Shown: positions 31,506 to 42,043, counted from the first letter of the stretch. The stretch is DNA of 64,000 nucleotides from Enterobacter asburiae (GCF_008080435.1 NZ_VRKN01000019.1:1-64000), one strand, 5' to 3'. Translations and numbers: made by a program. The notes: a model not told the origin generated them from the sequence alone.

Positions 31506-31853
31506 GTGGAAGAAGAAATCTTCACTCGTGAGGAGGCTGCGTCATATCTGAAGGTCGACAAGGGAACCATCACGCAATGGATACGCAGCGGTCGCCTTCA
31601 GGCAGCAAAGATAAATCCAAACAAACCGAAAAGCCCATATCGCATTTGCAAGTCAGACTGCATTGCGGCGCTAAAGTCTGTGCGACACAATAGCGCAGTG
31701 AATGCGGTTGATGTGCAGGAGGAGAAAGCATGTCAATCAAACTACGCGGCGGCACGTGGCACTGCGACTTCGTCGCGCCAGATGGATCACGAGTTAGACG
31801 CTCTCTTGAAACCTCAGACAAGAGAGAAGCGCAGGAACTTCACGATCGTCTGA
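31506..31853 (+). CDS. Excisionase-like HTH protein
   Basis: A 115-residue protein with FTREEAASYLKVDKGTITQWIRSGRLQAAKINPNKPKSPYRI (about 5-46), a DNA-binding helix-turn-helix of the excisionase/MerR-like type. It starts at GTG with GGAG 6 nt upstream. Its last 41 codons overlap the integrase in another frame, unusually long; the true C-terminus may end earlier by frameshift or may simply overlap. It would direct excision with integrase. Confidence 0.65.
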   Translation: MEEEIFTREEAASYLKVDKGTITQWIRSGRLQAAKINPNKPKSPYRICKSDCIAALKSVRHNSAVNAVDVQEEKACQSNYAAARGTATSSRQMDHELDALLKPQTREKRRNFTIV

Positions 31854-32890
31854 AGTCGGAAGCGTGGCGGGTTAAACAACTTGGGGAGTCGCCTAAGAAG
31901 CTATTCAAGGAGGCCTGCATAAGATGGCTCAGGGAGAAAGAGGATAAGAAGAGCCTGAATGATGACAAAAGCATCATTAAGTTCTGGTTGCTGCATTTCA
32001 GAGAGACTGTTCTCGCTGACATCACAACAGACAAAATAATGGAGGCGGTAGACGGAATGGAAAACCGCCGCCATCGCCTGAACTGGGAGATGACCAGAGG
32101 CAGGTGTTTGAGACTATCTAAACCAGTACCTGATTATATTCCTAAGCTCGCAACTAAGGGAACAAGGACGAGGCATCTGGCGATACTCAGAGCCATTCTG
32201 AATATGGCGGTGCAGTGGGGGTGGCTGGATAAAGCGCCGAAGATATCAACGCCCCGGGTCAAGAATGGCCGCATCCGATGGCTGACAGAAGAGGAGTCGA
32301 AGCGTCTTTTTGCAGAGATAGCCCCTCACTTCTTCCCGGTCGTTATGTTTGCGGTGACCACTGGCCTTCGTCGCTCTAATGTAACCGATCTTGAATGGTC
32401 ACAGGTCGACCTAGATAAGCGGATGGCATGGATGCACCCTGACGAAACTAAAGCCGGCAACGCCATAGGCGTTCCACTGAACGAAACAGCTTTAGGGATA
32501 CTGAGGAAGCAGCAAGGCCTGCATAAGCGCTGGGTTTTCGTTCACACGACTCCCGGGTACAGAAGCGACGGGACAAAAACAGCAGCGGTCAGAAAAATGC
32601 GGACAGATAGTAATAAGGCATGGAAGGGAGCACTAAAGCGGGCAGGCATTAGCAATTTCCGCTTCCATGACCTCAGGCATACATGGGCTAGCTGGCTTGT
32701 TCAGTCCGGTGTTTCACTTCTGGCATTGAAGGAAATGGGGGGATGGGAAACTCTGGAAATGGTTCAACGATATGCTCATTTGTCTGCCGGGCACCTGACG
32801 GAGCATGCGAGTAAAATTGATGCAATTATTGGTCGCAATGTCACAAATACGGCACATGAGGAGAATATAGTTTATTTGAATGCGAGATAA
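31730..32890 (+). CDS. int: P22-type tyrosine integrase
   Basis: A 386-residue integrase resembling P22 Int over its length. The N-terminal arm-binding domain (about 1-60) is followed by a core-binding domain. The catalytic domain has Arg in TTGLRRSN, His/Arg in HDLRHTWASW and Tyr in MVQRYAHLS. P22 Int uses thrW, and this gene ends 15 nt from thrW. GGAG lies 5 nt before the ATG. It would catalyse attP x attB recombination. Confidence 0.93.
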   Translation: MSIKLRGGTWHCDFVAPDGSRVRRSLETSDKREAQELHDRLKSEAWRVKQLGESPKKLFKEACIRWLREKEDKKSLNDDKSIIKFWLLHFRETVLADITTDKIMEAVDGMENRRHRLNWEMTRGRCLRLSKPVPDYIPKLATKGTRTRHLAILRAILNMAVQWGWLDKAPKISTPRVKNGRIRWLTEEESKRLFAEIAPHFFPVVMFAVTTGLRRSNVTDLEWSQVDLDKRMAWMHPDETKAGNAIGVPLNETALGILRKQQGLHKRWVFVHTTPGYRSDGTKTAAVRKMRTDSNKAWKGALKRAGISNFRFHDLRHTWASWLVQSGVSLLALKEMGGWETLEMVQRYAHLSAGHLTEHASKIDAIIGRNVTNTAHEENIVYLNAR

Positions 32891-32904
32891 GTAATTGAAA
32901 TAAC

Positions 32905-32950
32905 TGGTGCCGATAATAGGAGTCGAACCTACGACCTTCGCATTACGAAT
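32905..32950. other. Attachment site at the thrW 3' end (extent approximate)
   Basis: The prophage border lies in the 3' half of thrW because Int is adjacent and the tRNA is intact. P22 attB is a shared core of about 46 bp in thrW. The second copy would be at the other prophage end, outside the window, so the core cannot be measured here. Confidence 0.5.
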
Positions 32951-32980
32951 GCGCTGCTCTACCAACTGAGCTATATCGGC
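32905..32980 (-). tRNA. thrW: tRNA-Thr(CGU)
   Basis: A 76-nt tRNA with acceptor stem GCCGATA/TATCGGC, anticodon loop TTCGTAA giving anticodon CGT (Thr, ACG codons), a T-arm with GTTCGACTC and an encoded CCA. It is regenerated intact by the prophage. Confidence 0.95.
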
Positions 32981-33017
32981 CCTGAGAGGCCGGTTACGAG
33001 CGTAACCACGGGGCAAA

Positions 33018-33046
33018 AGGTTAGATCTATCCGGGTGATGCGTCAA
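33018..33046 (-). promoter_or_regulatory. thrW promoter
   Basis: Minus strand TTGACG (33046-33041), a 17-bp spacer and TAACCT (33023-33018), followed by TTTGCCCCG, the GC-rich discriminator of stable RNA genes. A 10-bp inverted repeat (33032-33041 and 33075-33084) overlaps the spacer. Confidence 0.72.
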
Positions 33047-33091
33047 TGCCCTTTTGAATCAAACGGCTATTTTTGCATCACCCGTGATTAT

Positions 33092-34345
33092 TTACGCACG
33101 AATCGTATCGTCACCGAAGCCGATCCACTTGTACGTGGTCAGCGCTTCCAGCCCCATCGGACCGCGCGCGTGCAGTTTCTGCGTGCTGACCGCCACCTCA
33201 GCGCCGAGGCCGAACTGACCGCCGTCGGTGAAGCGGGTGGAGGCATTCACATAGACCGCAGAGGAATCCACTTCGTTCACGAAGCGATCGGCATTGCGCA
33301 GGGTACGCGTCAAGATAGCGTCAGAATGCTGCGTGCCATGTTCACGGATGTGCGCAATGGCGTCGTCGAGATCGGTAACGATTTTCACGTTCAGATCCAG
33401 TGACAGGAACTCATCGTCGTACTGCTCCGCTTTTACGGGAACAACATTAGCCGGGCCATCCTGAAGCAGTGCGAGCGCGTTGGCTTCAGCGTGCAGCGTC
33501 ACGCCGCTCTCTGCCATCTGTTTGCTCAGAGCTGGCAGGAAGGTGTTCGCAATATTCTGATGCACCAGCAGCGTTTCTACGGTGTTACAGGTGCTTGGAC
33601 GCTGGGTTTTCGCGTTAACGATAATCTTCAGCGCCGGTTCAATCTCAGCGCTGTCGTCGACCACGATATGGCACACACCGATACCGCCGGTGATCACCGG
33701 AATTGTCGACTGCTCGCGGCACAGCTTGTGCAGGCCCGCGCCACCGCGTGGGATCAGCATGTCGATGTATTTGTCCATGCGCAGCATTTCGTTGACCAGC
33801 GCGCGGTCTGGGCTCTCGATCGCCTGCACGGCACCCGCCGGTAAGCCACACTCTTCCAGCGCCTGCTGAATGACTTTCACCGTCGCGGCGTTGGTGCGCC
33901 AGGTCTCTTTACCACCGCGCAGAATAGCGGCGTTTCCGGTTTTCAGGCACAGGGAGGCGACATCCACCGTCACGTTTGGACGAGCTTCATAAATAACGCC
34001 GATAACGCCGAGCGGCACGCGGCGGCGCTCCAGGCGTAAACCGCTGTCGAGCAGCCCGCCGTCGATCACCTGCCCTACCGGGTCGGCCAGATTGCAGACC
34101 TGACGCACATCGTCGGCGATACCTTTCAGGCGTGCCGGCGTCAGCGCCAGACGGTCGAGCATCGCTTCGCTCAAACCGTTACGACGCGCTTCCAGTAAAT
34201 CCTGCTCGTTGGCGAGTAAAATCTCCTGGGACTGTGATTCCAGATAATCAGCGATTTTTTCCAGCACGCGGTTTTTCTCGCGGCTGGAAAGGAGCGCCAG
34301 TTTGTAAGAGGCGGCCTTCGCGGCAGCGCCCATTTGTTCCAGCAT
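33092..34345 (-). CDS. proA: Gamma-glutamyl phosphate reductase
   Basis: A 417-residue enzyme, the length of E. coli ProA. It reduces gamma-glutamyl phosphate with NADPH to glutamate semialdehyde, the second step of proline synthesis in the cytoplasm. The aldehyde-dehydrogenase-type catalytic Cys lies in [13 protein letters not shown]. The gene is 11 nt downstream of proB, with which it forms an operon. Confidence 0.97.
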   Translation of the reverse strand: MLEQMGAAAKAASYKLALLSSREKNRVLEKIADYLESQSQEILLANEQDLLEARRNGLSEAMLDRLALTPARLKGIADDVRQVCNLADPVGQVIDGGLLDSGLRLERRRVPLGVIGVIYEARPNVTVDVASLCLKTGNAAILRGGKETWRTNAATVKVIQQALEECGLPAGAVQAIESPDRALVNEMLRMDKYIDMLIPRGGAGLHKLCREQSTIPVITGGIGVCHIVVDDSAEIEPALKIIVNAKTQRPSTCNTVETLLVHQNIANTFLPALSKQMAESGVTLHAEANALALLQDGPANVVPVKAEQYDDEFLSLDLNVKIVTDLDDAIAHIREHGTQHSDAILTRTLRNADRFVNEVDSSAVYVNASTRFTDGGQFGLGAEVAVSTQKLHARGPMGLEALTTYKWIGFGDDTIRA

Positions 34346-34356
34346 GTTCTGGCTCC

Positions 34357-35460
34357 TTAACGAATAATCATGTCATCGCGATGTACGGCAACCGGACCAT
34401 ATTCATAGCCCAGAATGGCGTCGATCTGCTGTGAGTGGTGACCCGCGATGCGGCGCAGGGCATCGCTGTTATAACGGCTTACGCCGTGGGCGATGTCGCG
34501 GCCTTCGAGGTTACGGATGCGGATCACTTCACCACGGGAGAAGTTACCTGTCACGCTTTTAATTCCTTTAGGAAGTAATGAACTTCCTCGTTCCAGAATC
34601 GCGGCGGTTGCCCCTTCATCGACGACGAGTTCGCCAGCAGGAGGCGCGCCAAATATCCAGCGCTTGCGGTTTTCCAGCGGGGATTCCTGAGCGTGGAAGC
34701 GGGTGCCGACGGAAATACCATCCATCACGTCGCCAATCACGCCAGGGCGACTGCCCGCCGCAATGATGGTGTCGATACCGGCGCGGCACGCTACGTCAGC
34801 GGCCTGCAGCTTGGTCCCCATACCACCCGTTCCGAGGCCTGAAACGCTGTCACCGGCGATGGCACGCAGCGCATCGTCGATACCGTGAACATCGGTAATC
34901 AGCTCGGCTTCCGGGTTGGAGCGCGGATCGGCAGTGAACAGCCCCTGCTGATCGGTCAGAAGCAGTAATTTATCGGCACCGGCCAGAATCGCGGCCAGAG
35001 CCGAGAGGTTATCGTTATCACCCACTTTGATTTCAGCGGTAGCAACGGCATCGTTCTCGTTAATGACCGGAACAATATTGTTGTCCAGCAGCGCGCGCAG
35101 GGTATCGCGGGCGTTCAGGAAGCGCTCTCTGTCTTCCATATCCGCACGCGTCAGCAGCATCTGCCCGACGTGGATGCCATAGATGGAAAACAACTGTTCC
35201 CAGAGTTGAATGAGTCGGCTTTGCCCCACGGCGGCCAGCAGCTGTTTGGAAGCGATCGTCGCGGGGAGTTCGGGGTAACCCAGGTGTTCACGCCCGGCGG
35301 CAATCGCCCCGGAGGTCACAATCACAATACGATGCCCTGCGGCATGTAACTGAGCGCACTGACGTACAAGCTCAACAATGTGGGCGCGATTTAGGCGGCG
35401 CGATCCGCCTGTTAAAACACTGGTACCGAGTTTTACCACCAGCGTCTGGCTGTCACTCAT
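34357..35460 (-). CDS. proB: Glutamate 5-kinase
   Basis: A 367-residue enzyme that phosphorylates glutamate with ATP and is feedback-inhibited by proline. It has an N-terminal amino acid kinase domain ([12 protein letters not shown], then [11 protein letters not shown]) and a C-terminal PUA domain (from about 275). The start at 35460 gives the E. coli length; an upstream in-frame Met is not needed. Confidence 0.97.
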   Translation of the reverse strand: MSDSQTLVVKLGTSVLTGGSRRLNRAHIVELVRQCAQLHAAGHRIVIVTSGAIAAGREHLGYPELPATIASKQLLAAVGQSRLIQLWEQLFSIYGIHVGQMLLTRADMEDRERFLNARDTLRALLDNNIVPVINENDAVATAEIKVGDNDNLSALAAILAGADKLLLLTDQQGLFTADPRSNPEAELITDVHGIDDALRAIAGDSVSGLGTGGMGTKLQAADVACRAGIDTIIAAGSRPGVIGDVMDGISVGTRFHAQESPLENRKRWIFGAPPAGELVVDEGATAAILERGSSLLPKGIKSVTGNFSRGEVIRIRNLEGRDIAHGVSRYNSDALRRIAGHHSQQIDAILGYEYGPVAVHRDDMIIR

Positions 35461-35649
35461 GATTCTCTGCCGTTCAACGATAAGGGAAAGTAATGTCAAA
35501 CGAACGTTTTAACAGGAGTCAGCCCCGTTGCCAACTGCCTTAGCACATCGCGAAACACTTTGTTGCGCGGGATCAGGAAGCGTAGCGGGAAAGTTTGACG
35601 ATTTTATTACAGAAATAATAAATCACAATTTTTTAAAATTATTCTTAGT

Positions 35650-35667
35650 TTGTCATAAAAGTTTCAT
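35650..35667 (+). promoter_or_regulatory. Pho box upstream of phoE
   Basis: TTGTCATAAAAGTTTCAT matches the PhoB site made of two CTGTCAT-type heptamers, 100 bp before phoE. The rest of the 306-bp proB-phoE gap is AT-rich and holds the divergent promoters; no gene is seen in it. Confidence 0.75.
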
Positions 35668-35766
35668 TCCAGAACGATAAAACCCCTTCTGTTTTTTCAC
35701 GGGACTTAAGCATGAGCTTATCGTCCAGCGAATTTTTTTTAGCGCGTTTATAAGACAGGATCGAAA

Positions 35767-36819
35767 ATGAAAAAGAGCACTCTGGCATTAATGGTTATGG
35801 GCGTAGTGGCTTCTGCATCCGTGCACGCAGCTGAAGTTTATAATAAAGATGGTAATAAACTGGATGTGTACGGCAAAGTTAAAGCCATGCACTACATCAG
35901 TGATGATGCCACCAAAGATGGTGATCAGACTTACGTTCGTTTCGGTTTTAAAGGCGAAACACAGATTAACGATCAGCTGACAGGCTATGGCCGTTGGGAA
36001 GCTGAATTTGCAGGTAACAAAGCTGAGAGCGACTCCTCTCAGAAGACGCGTCTGGCGTTCGCTGGTCTGAAACTGAAAAACTTTGGTTCACTGGATTACG
36101 GTCGTAACCTGGGTGCCCTGTATGACGTCGAAGCATGGACCGATATGTTCCCTGAGTTCGGCGGCGACTCTTCCGCACAGACCGATAACTTCATGACCAA
36201 GCGTGCTACCGGCCTGGCGACCTATCGCAACACTGACTTCTTCGGCGCGGTCGACGGTCTGGACATGACGCTGCAGTACCAGGGGAAAAACGAAAACCGT
36301 GACGCCAAGAAACAGAACGGTGACGGTTTTGGTACCTCTCTGACCTATGACTTCGGTGGCAGCGATTTCGCAGTAAGCGGCGCCTACACCAACTCTGACC
36401 GCACCAATGCTCAGAACCTGCTGGCGCGTGGCCAGGGGCAGAAAGCAGAAGCCTGGGCAACCGGTCTGAAATATGATGCGAACGATATTTATCTGGCTGC
36501 AATGTATTCTGAAACCCGCAATATGACGCCAATTTCTGGCGGGTTTGCAAATAAAGCGCAGAACTTTGAAGTTGTCGCACAATATCAGTTCGACTTTGGT
36601 CTGCGCCCGTCCCTGGGTTATGTCCAGTCTAAAGGCAAAGATATCGAAGGTATTGGTGACGAAGATCTGGTGAAATATATTGACGTTGGCGCGACCTATT
36701 ACTTCAACAAAAATATGTCCACCTTTGTTGATTATAAAATCAACCAGATTGATGACAAAAATAAACTGGGCGTGAGCAGCGATGACATCGTTGCCGTGGG
36801 TATGACCTACCAGTTCTGA
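35767..36819 (+). CDS. phoE: Phosphate-starvation porin PhoE
   Basis: A 350-residue outer-membrane porin with a 21-residue signal peptide (cleaved after SVHA), the [16 protein letters not shown] start of general porins and a C-terminal Phe. PhoE forms trimers that prefer anions and are made when phosphate is scarce, in keeping with the Pho box upstream. Its place next to proBA identifies it over OmpC/OmpF. Confidence 0.93.
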   Translation: MKKSTLALMVMGVVASASVHAAEVYNKDGNKLDVYGKVKAMHYISDDATKDGDQTYVRFGFKGETQINDQLTGYGRWEAEFAGNKAESDSSQKTRLAFAGLKLKNFGSLDYGRNLGALYDVEAWTDMFPEFGGDSSAQTDNFMTKRATGLATYRNTDFFGAVDGLDMTLQYQGKNENRDAKKQNGDGFGTSLTYDFGGSDFAVSGAYTNSDRTNAQNLLARGQGQKAEAWATGLKYDANDIYLAAMYSETRNMTPISGGFANKAQNFEVVAQYQFDFGLRPSLGYVQSKGKDIEGIGDEDLVKYIDVGATYYFNKNMSTFVDYKINQIDDKNKLGVSSDDIVAVGMTYQF

Positions 36820-36830
36820 TGATGCGAAAT

Positions 36831-36860
36831 AAAAAAACCGGCCTGGTGCCGGTTTTTTTT
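36831..36860 (+). terminator. Terminator of phoE
   Basis: AAAACCGGC/GCCGGTTTT stem with a short loop and a run of eight T, just after the phoE stop. Confidence 0.85.
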
Positions 36861-36884
36861 GTCGGGGATTAATGCGGTCTGGTG

Positions 36885-36919
36885 CCCTCACCCCGGCCCT
36901 CTCCCTTTGGGAGAGGGAG
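36885..36919. repeat. Intergenic palindromic repeat, copy 1
   Basis: CCCTCACCCC followed by CCCTCTCCC-4 nt-GGGAGAGGG. The same unit occurs at 40911-40945 and 54164-54199, always outside genes. It resembles REP-type elements of enterobacteria and can fold as an RNA hairpin. Confidence 0.8.
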
Positions 36920-36926
36920 AAAAGCA

Positions 36927-37328
36927 TCAGGCAGTCAACTTCACCGCTTCGCTGGAAAAATCATCCGCGGGTTCGAACTTGAGATCCAGAGTAGCCAGCA
37001 GTGCGCGTGCCTTTGCGTGAAACTCTTTTAGCGTATATTCCAGGCGGTCAATCACTTCCTGATCTTTAATAGAGGTGGCCTGCCAGTTGCCGTCTTTATT
37101 AAACAGGCCAAACTGGTAGCTATACGTAAAACGTTTTTCCTCTGCTTCCATTTCCATCCACCAGCCCCAGAATTCACGTTTTTCGGGTGCAGGCTTCACG
37201 TTGACGCATACAGCCAGGCAGTCGAAAAAAAAGCGATTCTCTTCACACTGCTCTTCTCGAATATACGGGCCGAGAGCCATAAACTTCTTAATCAGTCTAC
37301 TTTTCGGGTGTCCACTCGGTAACGTCAT
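36927..37328 (-). CDS. crl: Sigma S-binding protein Crl
   Basis: A 133-residue protein, the E. coli length, with the conserved [24 protein letters not shown] centre. Crl helps sigma S bind core polymerase, favouring stationary-phase and curli genes. The start at 37328 follows AGGAG with 6 nt spacing. It is transcribed convergently with phoE. Confidence 0.95.
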   Translation of the reverse strand: MTLPSGHPKSRLIKKFMALGPYIREEQCEENRFFFDCLAVCVNVKPAPEKREFWGWWMEMEAEEKRFTYSYQFGLFNKDGNWQATSIKDQEVIDRLEYTLKEFHAKARALLATLDLKFEPADDFSSEAVKLTA

Positions 37329-37385
37329 TGCGATCTCCTTTTGTGAAGCCACTGTTTTACCAAACCAGCGAAATTTAGCAATCTA

Positions 37386-38630
37386 TTAACACAATCTCTG
37401 AGCGATCCAGCGCGTAATCTCTTTCAGCGCTTTGTCGAAATTCTGATAGACCGGACTGAACGGCACTTCAAGCAATTTGCCATCCGCAGATGACGAAGTG
37501 ATTAAGCGCGACTCTTCTTCCGGACTGAACGGATCGTTTTTCCAGAACCCCGACAGCATCGGCGTTGGGCAGCGACGTCCCAGCAACCCTTGCGTTTTTA
37601 ACGAGTAGCGATTGAGTTCAATGCGTAACGCTTCGTCTGATGCATCATGCATGCCAAGACGGCTGGCCAGCACATCAAGGTACATTTCAGGTACGCTTCC
37701 CTGGCGTGCCGGATCGCTGAGTAGGGCGTGAACGACCGGACCAAGGCAGGCGACGGCTTTCAGACGAGAGGATTCAAGGTAAGCCAGACGCACCGCGACG
37801 TTCGCGCCAAAACGGAAGCCGAATGCCGCCACGCGGGTGTGGTCAACCCACGGAATGTTCTCCAGCGCTTTTAGCGCATGCTGGTGCAGCAGGCTGGAAT
37901 CCTGCGTCAGTTTCCATTTGGATGAGAAACCTATGGAAGGCATATCAAGCGTCAGCATGGCGATCCCTTTTGGTGCGAAGTAACGCTCGTACAGGCTGTA
38001 ATAATCGATTTGCAACGAATCCAGCCCCCCGCACATCAGCACGGTCGGGAACGGGCCATCACCTTCAGGCATATGCAGAAACCCGGTAACGGGAGCGCCG
38101 CCCGGGATAGTAAACTCAAGCTCGCGCATTTGCCCCGGCAGACGTTGGGCGGCCTCTTCATAAGCGCGATTCGCCAGCGCCTGAGCCTGCTCAGCCAGTT
38201 CATCCCCTTTTAAATGCGGGTACGCGGCAATGGCGTAGAGATTCGCCGCATGCAGCCAGTGTTTACCGCTGCGCGTGGCATCCTCCTCCTGGCTGGCTTT
38301 TTGCTGCCAGAGCATCGCCTGTTTAGACCATTCATAGATCCAGTTTCCGCCACGGTAGCCCACCACCGTATCGTAAAGTTCGCTGTCGGTACGCTCCGCT
38401 TCGCACATCACGATACGCGCCTGAACATCAAGAATTTCACGGGGGTCTATACCGCGCCAGATCCACATCAGGCGGTTAATCATGCGATACCAGTGAGGCA
38501 CATTTTTACCGTCTAACGCGGACTGGACGGCAGGCATGGTACCCGGATTAAAGCGACGCACCAGCGTCGACGTTTCTGGGTGTTTGAAACGGGGTTTGAA
38601 AAGAGTCTCGGTGAGATTCGCCTGCGTCAT
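37386..38630 (-). CDS. frsA: FrsA alpha/beta-hydrolase
   Basis: A 414-residue protein with the length and sequence of E. coli FrsA (fermentation-respiration switch). FrsA is reported to bind unphosphorylated EIIA(Glc) and affect fermentation and respiration. The hydrolase fold is seen around [11 protein letters not shown] and [15 protein letters not shown], the latter with Phe-Arg where a nucleophile Ser would be, so a classic esterase triad is not evident. Confidence 0.93.
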   Translation of the reverse strand: MTQANLTETLFKPRFKHPETSTLVRRFNPGTMPAVQSALDGKNVPHWYRMINRLMWIWRGIDPREILDVQARIVMCEAERTDSELYDTVVGYRGGNWIYEWSKQAMLWQQKASQEEDATRSGKHWLHAANLYAIAAYPHLKGDELAEQAQALANRAYEEAAQRLPGQMRELEFTIPGGAPVTGFLHMPEGDGPFPTVLMCGGLDSLQIDYYSLYERYFAPKGIAMLTLDMPSIGFSSKWKLTQDSSLLHQHALKALENIPWVDHTRVAAFGFRFGANVAVRLAYLESSRLKAVACLGPVVHALLSDPARQGSVPEMYLDVLASRLGMHDASDEALRIELNRYSLKTQGLLGRRCPTPMLSGFWKNDPFSPEEESRLITSSSADGKLLEVPFSPVYQNFDKALKEITRWIAQRLC

Positions 38631-38694
38631 TGCGTTGCCTCCATGGATACGTCATATGAAGACTATTGTAACGCGTGGCAGGCCAAAAAGAACA

Positions 38695-38722
38695 ACGCCC
38701 GACATAGCCGGGCGTGTAAAGT
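38695..38722 (-). terminator. Terminator of gpt
   Basis: Minus-strand stem ACGCCCG/CGGGCGT with a 7-nt loop followed by TGTTCTTTTT, between gpt and frsA. Confidence 0.7.
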
Positions 38723-38734
38723 TACGTACTGGTA

Positions 38735-39193
38735 TTAACGGCCTGAAATAGGCGGTACGAAGACCACGCCCATATCCCATGGCTGTTCAATCCAGGTATC
38801 CTGCGGGATATCAATAACGTAATCGTCAACCAGTGGGCGGCCAGCAGGCTTCGCGAAGATAGTGACGAAATGTGCTTTCGGATACATTTCGCGGATAGCC
38901 ACCGCGGTACCACCGGTATCTACCAGGTCATCAATAACGATGAAACCTTCGCCGTCGCCTTCCGCGCGTTTCAGCACGGTCAGCTCACGCTGGTTGTCAT
39001 GGTCATAGCTGGAGATGCAAACGGTATCGACATGACGAATACCCAGCTCACGCGCCAGCAGCGCCCCCGGTACCAGACCGCCACGGCTGACGGCAATAAT
39101 GCCTTTCCACTGTTCGGAAGGCATCAGACGCGCCGCCAGTTTGCGTGCGTGAATCTGCAACATGTCCCAGGTGACGACGTATTTTTCGCTCAT
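38735..39193 (-). CDS. gpt: Xanthine-guanine phosphoribosyltransferase
   Basis: A 152-residue enzyme, the E. coli length, with the PRPP-binding motif [14 protein letters not shown] (residues 84-97). It turns guanine, xanthine and, less well, hypoxanthine into nucleotides for purine salvage. It is divergent from pepD, with 257 bp between. Confidence 0.96.
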   Translation of the reverse strand: MSEKYVVTWDMLQIHARKLAARLMPSEQWKGIIAVSRGGLVPGALLARELGIRHVDTVCISSYDHDNQRELTVLKRAEGDGEGFIVIDDLVDTGGTAVAIREMYPKAHFVTIFAKPAGRPLVDDYVIDIPQDTWIEQPWDMGVVFVPPISGR

Positions 39194-39450
39194 GTGAAGT
39201 GTCCCAGCCTGTTTTTATACGGCTTAAAAAAATGAGGGTGAACCAGGTTGCGCGAGATTATAGAGATCTGACGCACTAAAAACCAGTGTTTAGCGCCCTC
39301 TGCCTGAGTTTTTACATGCTTTATGCTACCAGCCAACAGAGAAAGTGGTATTCTCAGTTTCATCTCGCAAGCCTGACTTGTGGTAACTATTAACCTGCTA
39401 ACCCTGTGACCTGCAACCCTGTTTGCAGCGCCTCGACAAGGAGACTTATC

Positions 39451-40908
39451 GTGTCTGAACTGTCTCAATTATCTCCGCAGCCGCTGTGGGATATTTTTGC
39501 AAAAATCTGCTCCATTCCGCACCCTTCCTACCATGAAGAACAGCTTGCCGAACATATTATGGGTTGGGCGAAGGAAAAAGGTCTGCATGCTGAACGTGAC
39601 CAGGTTGGCAACATTCTGATCCGCAAACCCGCCACCGCAGGCATGGAAAACCGCAAACCGGTTGTGCTGCAGGCGCACCTGGACATGGTGCCACAGAAGA
39701 ACAACGACACCGTTCACGACTTCACCAAAGATCCGATTCAACCGTACATCGATGGCGACTGGGTGAAAGCGCGCGGCACCACGCTGGGCGCGGATAACGG
39801 CATCGGTATGGCCTCTGCGCTGGCGGTGCTGGCCGACGACAGCGTTGAGCACGGTCCACTGGAAGTGCTGCTGACCATGACCGAAGAAGCGGGCATGGAC
39901 GGTGCATTCGGTCTGCAGGCTAACTGGCTGCAGGCAGACATCCTGATCAACACCGACTCCGAAGAAGAAGGCGAGATCTATATGGGCTGCGCGGGCGGGA
40001 TTGATTTCATCTCTACCCTGCCACTGTCACGCGAAGCGATTCCTGCAGGTTACCAGACCTTCAAGCTGACGCTGAAAGGGCTGAAAGGCGGCCACTCCGG
40101 CGGTGATATTCACTTAGGCTTGGGTAACGCCAACAAGCTGCTGGCCCGCTTCCTGGCAGGCCATGCGGCCGAGCTGGATCTGCGTCTGGTGGACTTCAAC
40201 GGCGGTACCCTGCGTAACGCGATCCCACGCGAAGCGTTCACCACCGTGGCAGTACCGGCGGCAAAAGCGGATGAGCTGAAAAAACTCTCCACCGTATACC
40301 TGGATATCCTGAAAAACGAACTGTCGGCGAAAGAGAAAAACCTGACCGTGGTGCTGGAAGCTGTTTCTACAGATAAAGCCGCACTGACCGCACAGTCTCG
40401 TGACACCTTCGTTCAACTGCTGAACGCGACGCCAAACGGCGTGATCCGCAACTCTGACGTGGCGAAAGGCGTGGTGGAAACCTCACTGAACGTGGGCGTG
40501 GTCACCATGAGCGACGACAGCGCGGAAATCATCTGCCTGATCCGCTCGCTGATCGACAGCGGTAAAGAGTACGTGGTGAGCATGCTGGAGTCTCTGGGCA
40601 CGCTGGCAGGCGCGAAAACGTCTGCCAAAGGCAGCTACCCGGGCTGGCAGCCGGATGCGAGTTCTCCGGTGATGGCGCTGGTGCGTGAAACGTACCAGCG
40701 TCTGTTCAACAGCACCCCGAACATTCAGGTGATCCACGCGGGTCTGGAATGTGGTCTGTTCAAGAAACCGTATCCGGACATGGATATGGTGTCCATCGGG
40801 CCAACCATTACCGGCCCGCACTCGCCGGATGAGCAGGTTCATATCGAAAGCGTTGGTCACTACTGGACGCTGCTGACTGAACTGCTGAAAGCGATCCCAG
40901 TTAAGTAA
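39451..40908 (+). CDS. pepD: Aminoacyl-histidine dipeptidase (peptidase D)
   Basis: A 485-residue M20-family metalloenzyme, matching the E. coli length when started at GTG 39451 with AAGGAG upstream. Metal-site blocks LQAHLDMVP, TTLGADNGIGMA, MTEEAGMDGA and NTDSEEEGE are all present. It cleaves dipeptides such as carnosine (beta-Ala-His) in the cytoplasm. Confidence 0.96.
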   Translation: MSELSQLSPQPLWDIFAKICSIPHPSYHEEQLAEHIMGWAKEKGLHAERDQVGNILIRKPATAGMENRKPVVLQAHLDMVPQKNNDTVHDFTKDPIQPYIDGDWVKARGTTLGADNGIGMASALAVLADDSVEHGPLEVLLTMTEEAGMDGAFGLQANWLQADILINTDSEEEGEIYMGCAGGIDFISTLPLSREAIPAGYQTFKLTLKGLKGGHSGGDIHLGLGNANKLLARFLAGHAAELDLRLVDFNGGTLRNAIPREAFTTVAVPAAKADELKKLSTVYLDILKNELSAKEKNLTVVLEAVSTDKAALTAQSRDTFVQLLNATPNGVIRNSDVAKGVVETSLNVGVVTMSDDSAEIICLIRSLIDSGKEYVVSMLESLGTLAGAKTSAKGSYPGWQPDASSPVMALVRETYQRLFNSTPNIQVIHAGLECGLFKKPYPDMDMVSIGPTITGPHSPDEQVHIESVGHYWTLLTELLKAIPVK

Positions 40909-40910
40909 TA

Positions 40911-40945
40911 CCCTCACCCCAGCCCTCTCCCACAAGGAGAGGGTG
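40911..40945. repeat. Intergenic palindromic repeat, copy 2
   Basis: CCCTCACCCCAGCCCTCTCC followed by CACAAGGAGAGGG, the same unit as copies 1 and 3, between pepD and dinB. Confidence 0.8.
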
Positions 40946-40954
40946 AAAAACGCA

Positions 40955-40987
40955 GGCCCGGTAAGCGTAGCGCACCGGGCTTTTTTA
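40955..40987. terminator. Terminator between convergent pepD and dinB
   Basis: GCCCGG/CCGGGC stem (13-nt loop) followed by TTTTTT on the plus strand, so it ends pepD transcription and overlaps the end of dinB. Confidence 0.75.
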
Positions 40988-42043
40988 CAGTCCCAGAACC
41001 AGCTGTCGCTCTAACTGCGGATCCAGCAGCGTGACGTGCAATCCCACCAGCCTCACCCCTCGCCCGCCCCGGCGCTCTTCCCATGCCTTTTTCGCCGTCG
41101 CGATAAGATCGTCTTTATTCAGACGCGGCCAGACGTGTTCCTGCGTGGTCTGCTGGAAGTCGTTGAATTTTAATTTGATACCCTGACGGGCAATGAGCAG
41201 GTCTGGCTTCACCTTGATTAAGCGTCGTTCCAGCTCAGGGTAAAGCTGTTCCGTGATAATGGTTTCGCATTCGGACCAGTCATGAATATCTTCACTGAGG
41301 GTGCGCTCAACGCCGACGGATTTACGTAGCCGCTCGCTGTTCACATCGCGATCGTCAATCCCCTGGCTGCGCTCCCACAGCACGCGGCCAAACTTCCCGA
41401 AGCGCTTGAGCAGCATGGCGAGATCGCTTCGCTGCACGTCTTCGCAGGTCCGTAACCCCATGCTTTCCAGCTTTGCGGCGGAGACTTTTCCTACCCCGGG
41501 GATTTTGCCGAGCGGCAGCGTTTTTAAAAATTCAGGCACCTCTTCCGGCGTGATGACGTATTGACCGTTGGGCTTATTTAAATCGGAGGCGATTTTGGCG
41601 AGGAATTTCACGGGCGCGACGCCCGCAGACGCCGTCAGATTCAGCTCGTTGAAAATCGTCTGGCGGATCTCCTGAGCCATCAGGGTGGCGGAGCCGTGAC
41701 AATGCACGCTGTCGGTCACATCCAGATAGGCTTCATCCAGCGACAGCGGTTCTATCAGAGAGGTATAGCGGGAGAAGATTTCCCGAATATGAAGGGAAGC
41801 CTCTTTATAAGCTTCAAACCGGCCGGGCAGAAGCGTGAGATGAGGGCAAAGCTTTAAGGCCATCGCCGTCGGCATCGCGCTGCGCACGCCAAATTTGCGC
41901 GCAGGATAGTTGGCGGTGCTGATGACACCACGCTGAACGCGGCTGCCGCCAATGGCGATGGGAATGTCCCGCAGCGCCGGGTTGTCACGCATCTCCACTG
42001 CGGCAAAAAAGCAGTCCATATCGACATGGATTATTTTGCGCAT
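40985..42043 (-). CDS. dinB: DNA polymerase IV
   Basis: A 352-residue Y-family polymerase. Catalytic D8, D103 and E104 are present, with a Phe13 steric gate. The C-terminus QLVLGL is the clamp-binding motif of E. coli Pol IV. It does translesion synthesis under SOS control; a LexA box lies 20 bp upstream. Confidence 0.97.
   Translation of the reverse strand: MRKIIHVDMDCFFAAVEMRDNPALRDIPIAIGGSRVQRGVISTANYPARKFGVRSAMPTAMALKLCPHLTLLPGRFEAYKEASLHIREIFSRYTSLIEPLSLDEAYLDVTDSVHCHGSATLMAQEIRQTIFNELNLTASAGVAPVKFLAKIASDLNKPNGQYVITPEEVPEFLKTLPLGKIPGVGKVSAAKLESMGLRTCEDVQRSDLAMLLKRFGKFGRVLWERSQGIDDRDVNSERLRKSVGVERTLSEDIHDWSECETIITEQLYPELERRLIKVKPDLLIARQGIKLKFNDFQQTTQEHVWPRLNKDDLIATAKKAWEERRGGRGVRLVGLHVTLLDPQLERQLVLGL

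Larger units (their letters stand above)
1..32904. mobile_element. Lambdoid prophage, thrW-integrated, left end outside window
   Basis: The whole left half reads as one temperate phage genome with lambda/P22 order. It has integrase beside a tRNA, cI/cro divergence, replication, nin genes, Q, lysis, packaging, head and the first tail genes. Capsid genes are of the DUF2184/DUF2213 type with a sheath-like protein (a contractile tail is inferred), while TerS, Int and integration site are P22-like, so it is a mosaic. The remaining tail genes and the distal attachment site lie beyond base 1. Confidence 0.95.

Noticed and set aside
36088..36927. 279-codon frame antisense to phoE
   Set aside because: Shadow of a real porin gene; composition not protein-like.
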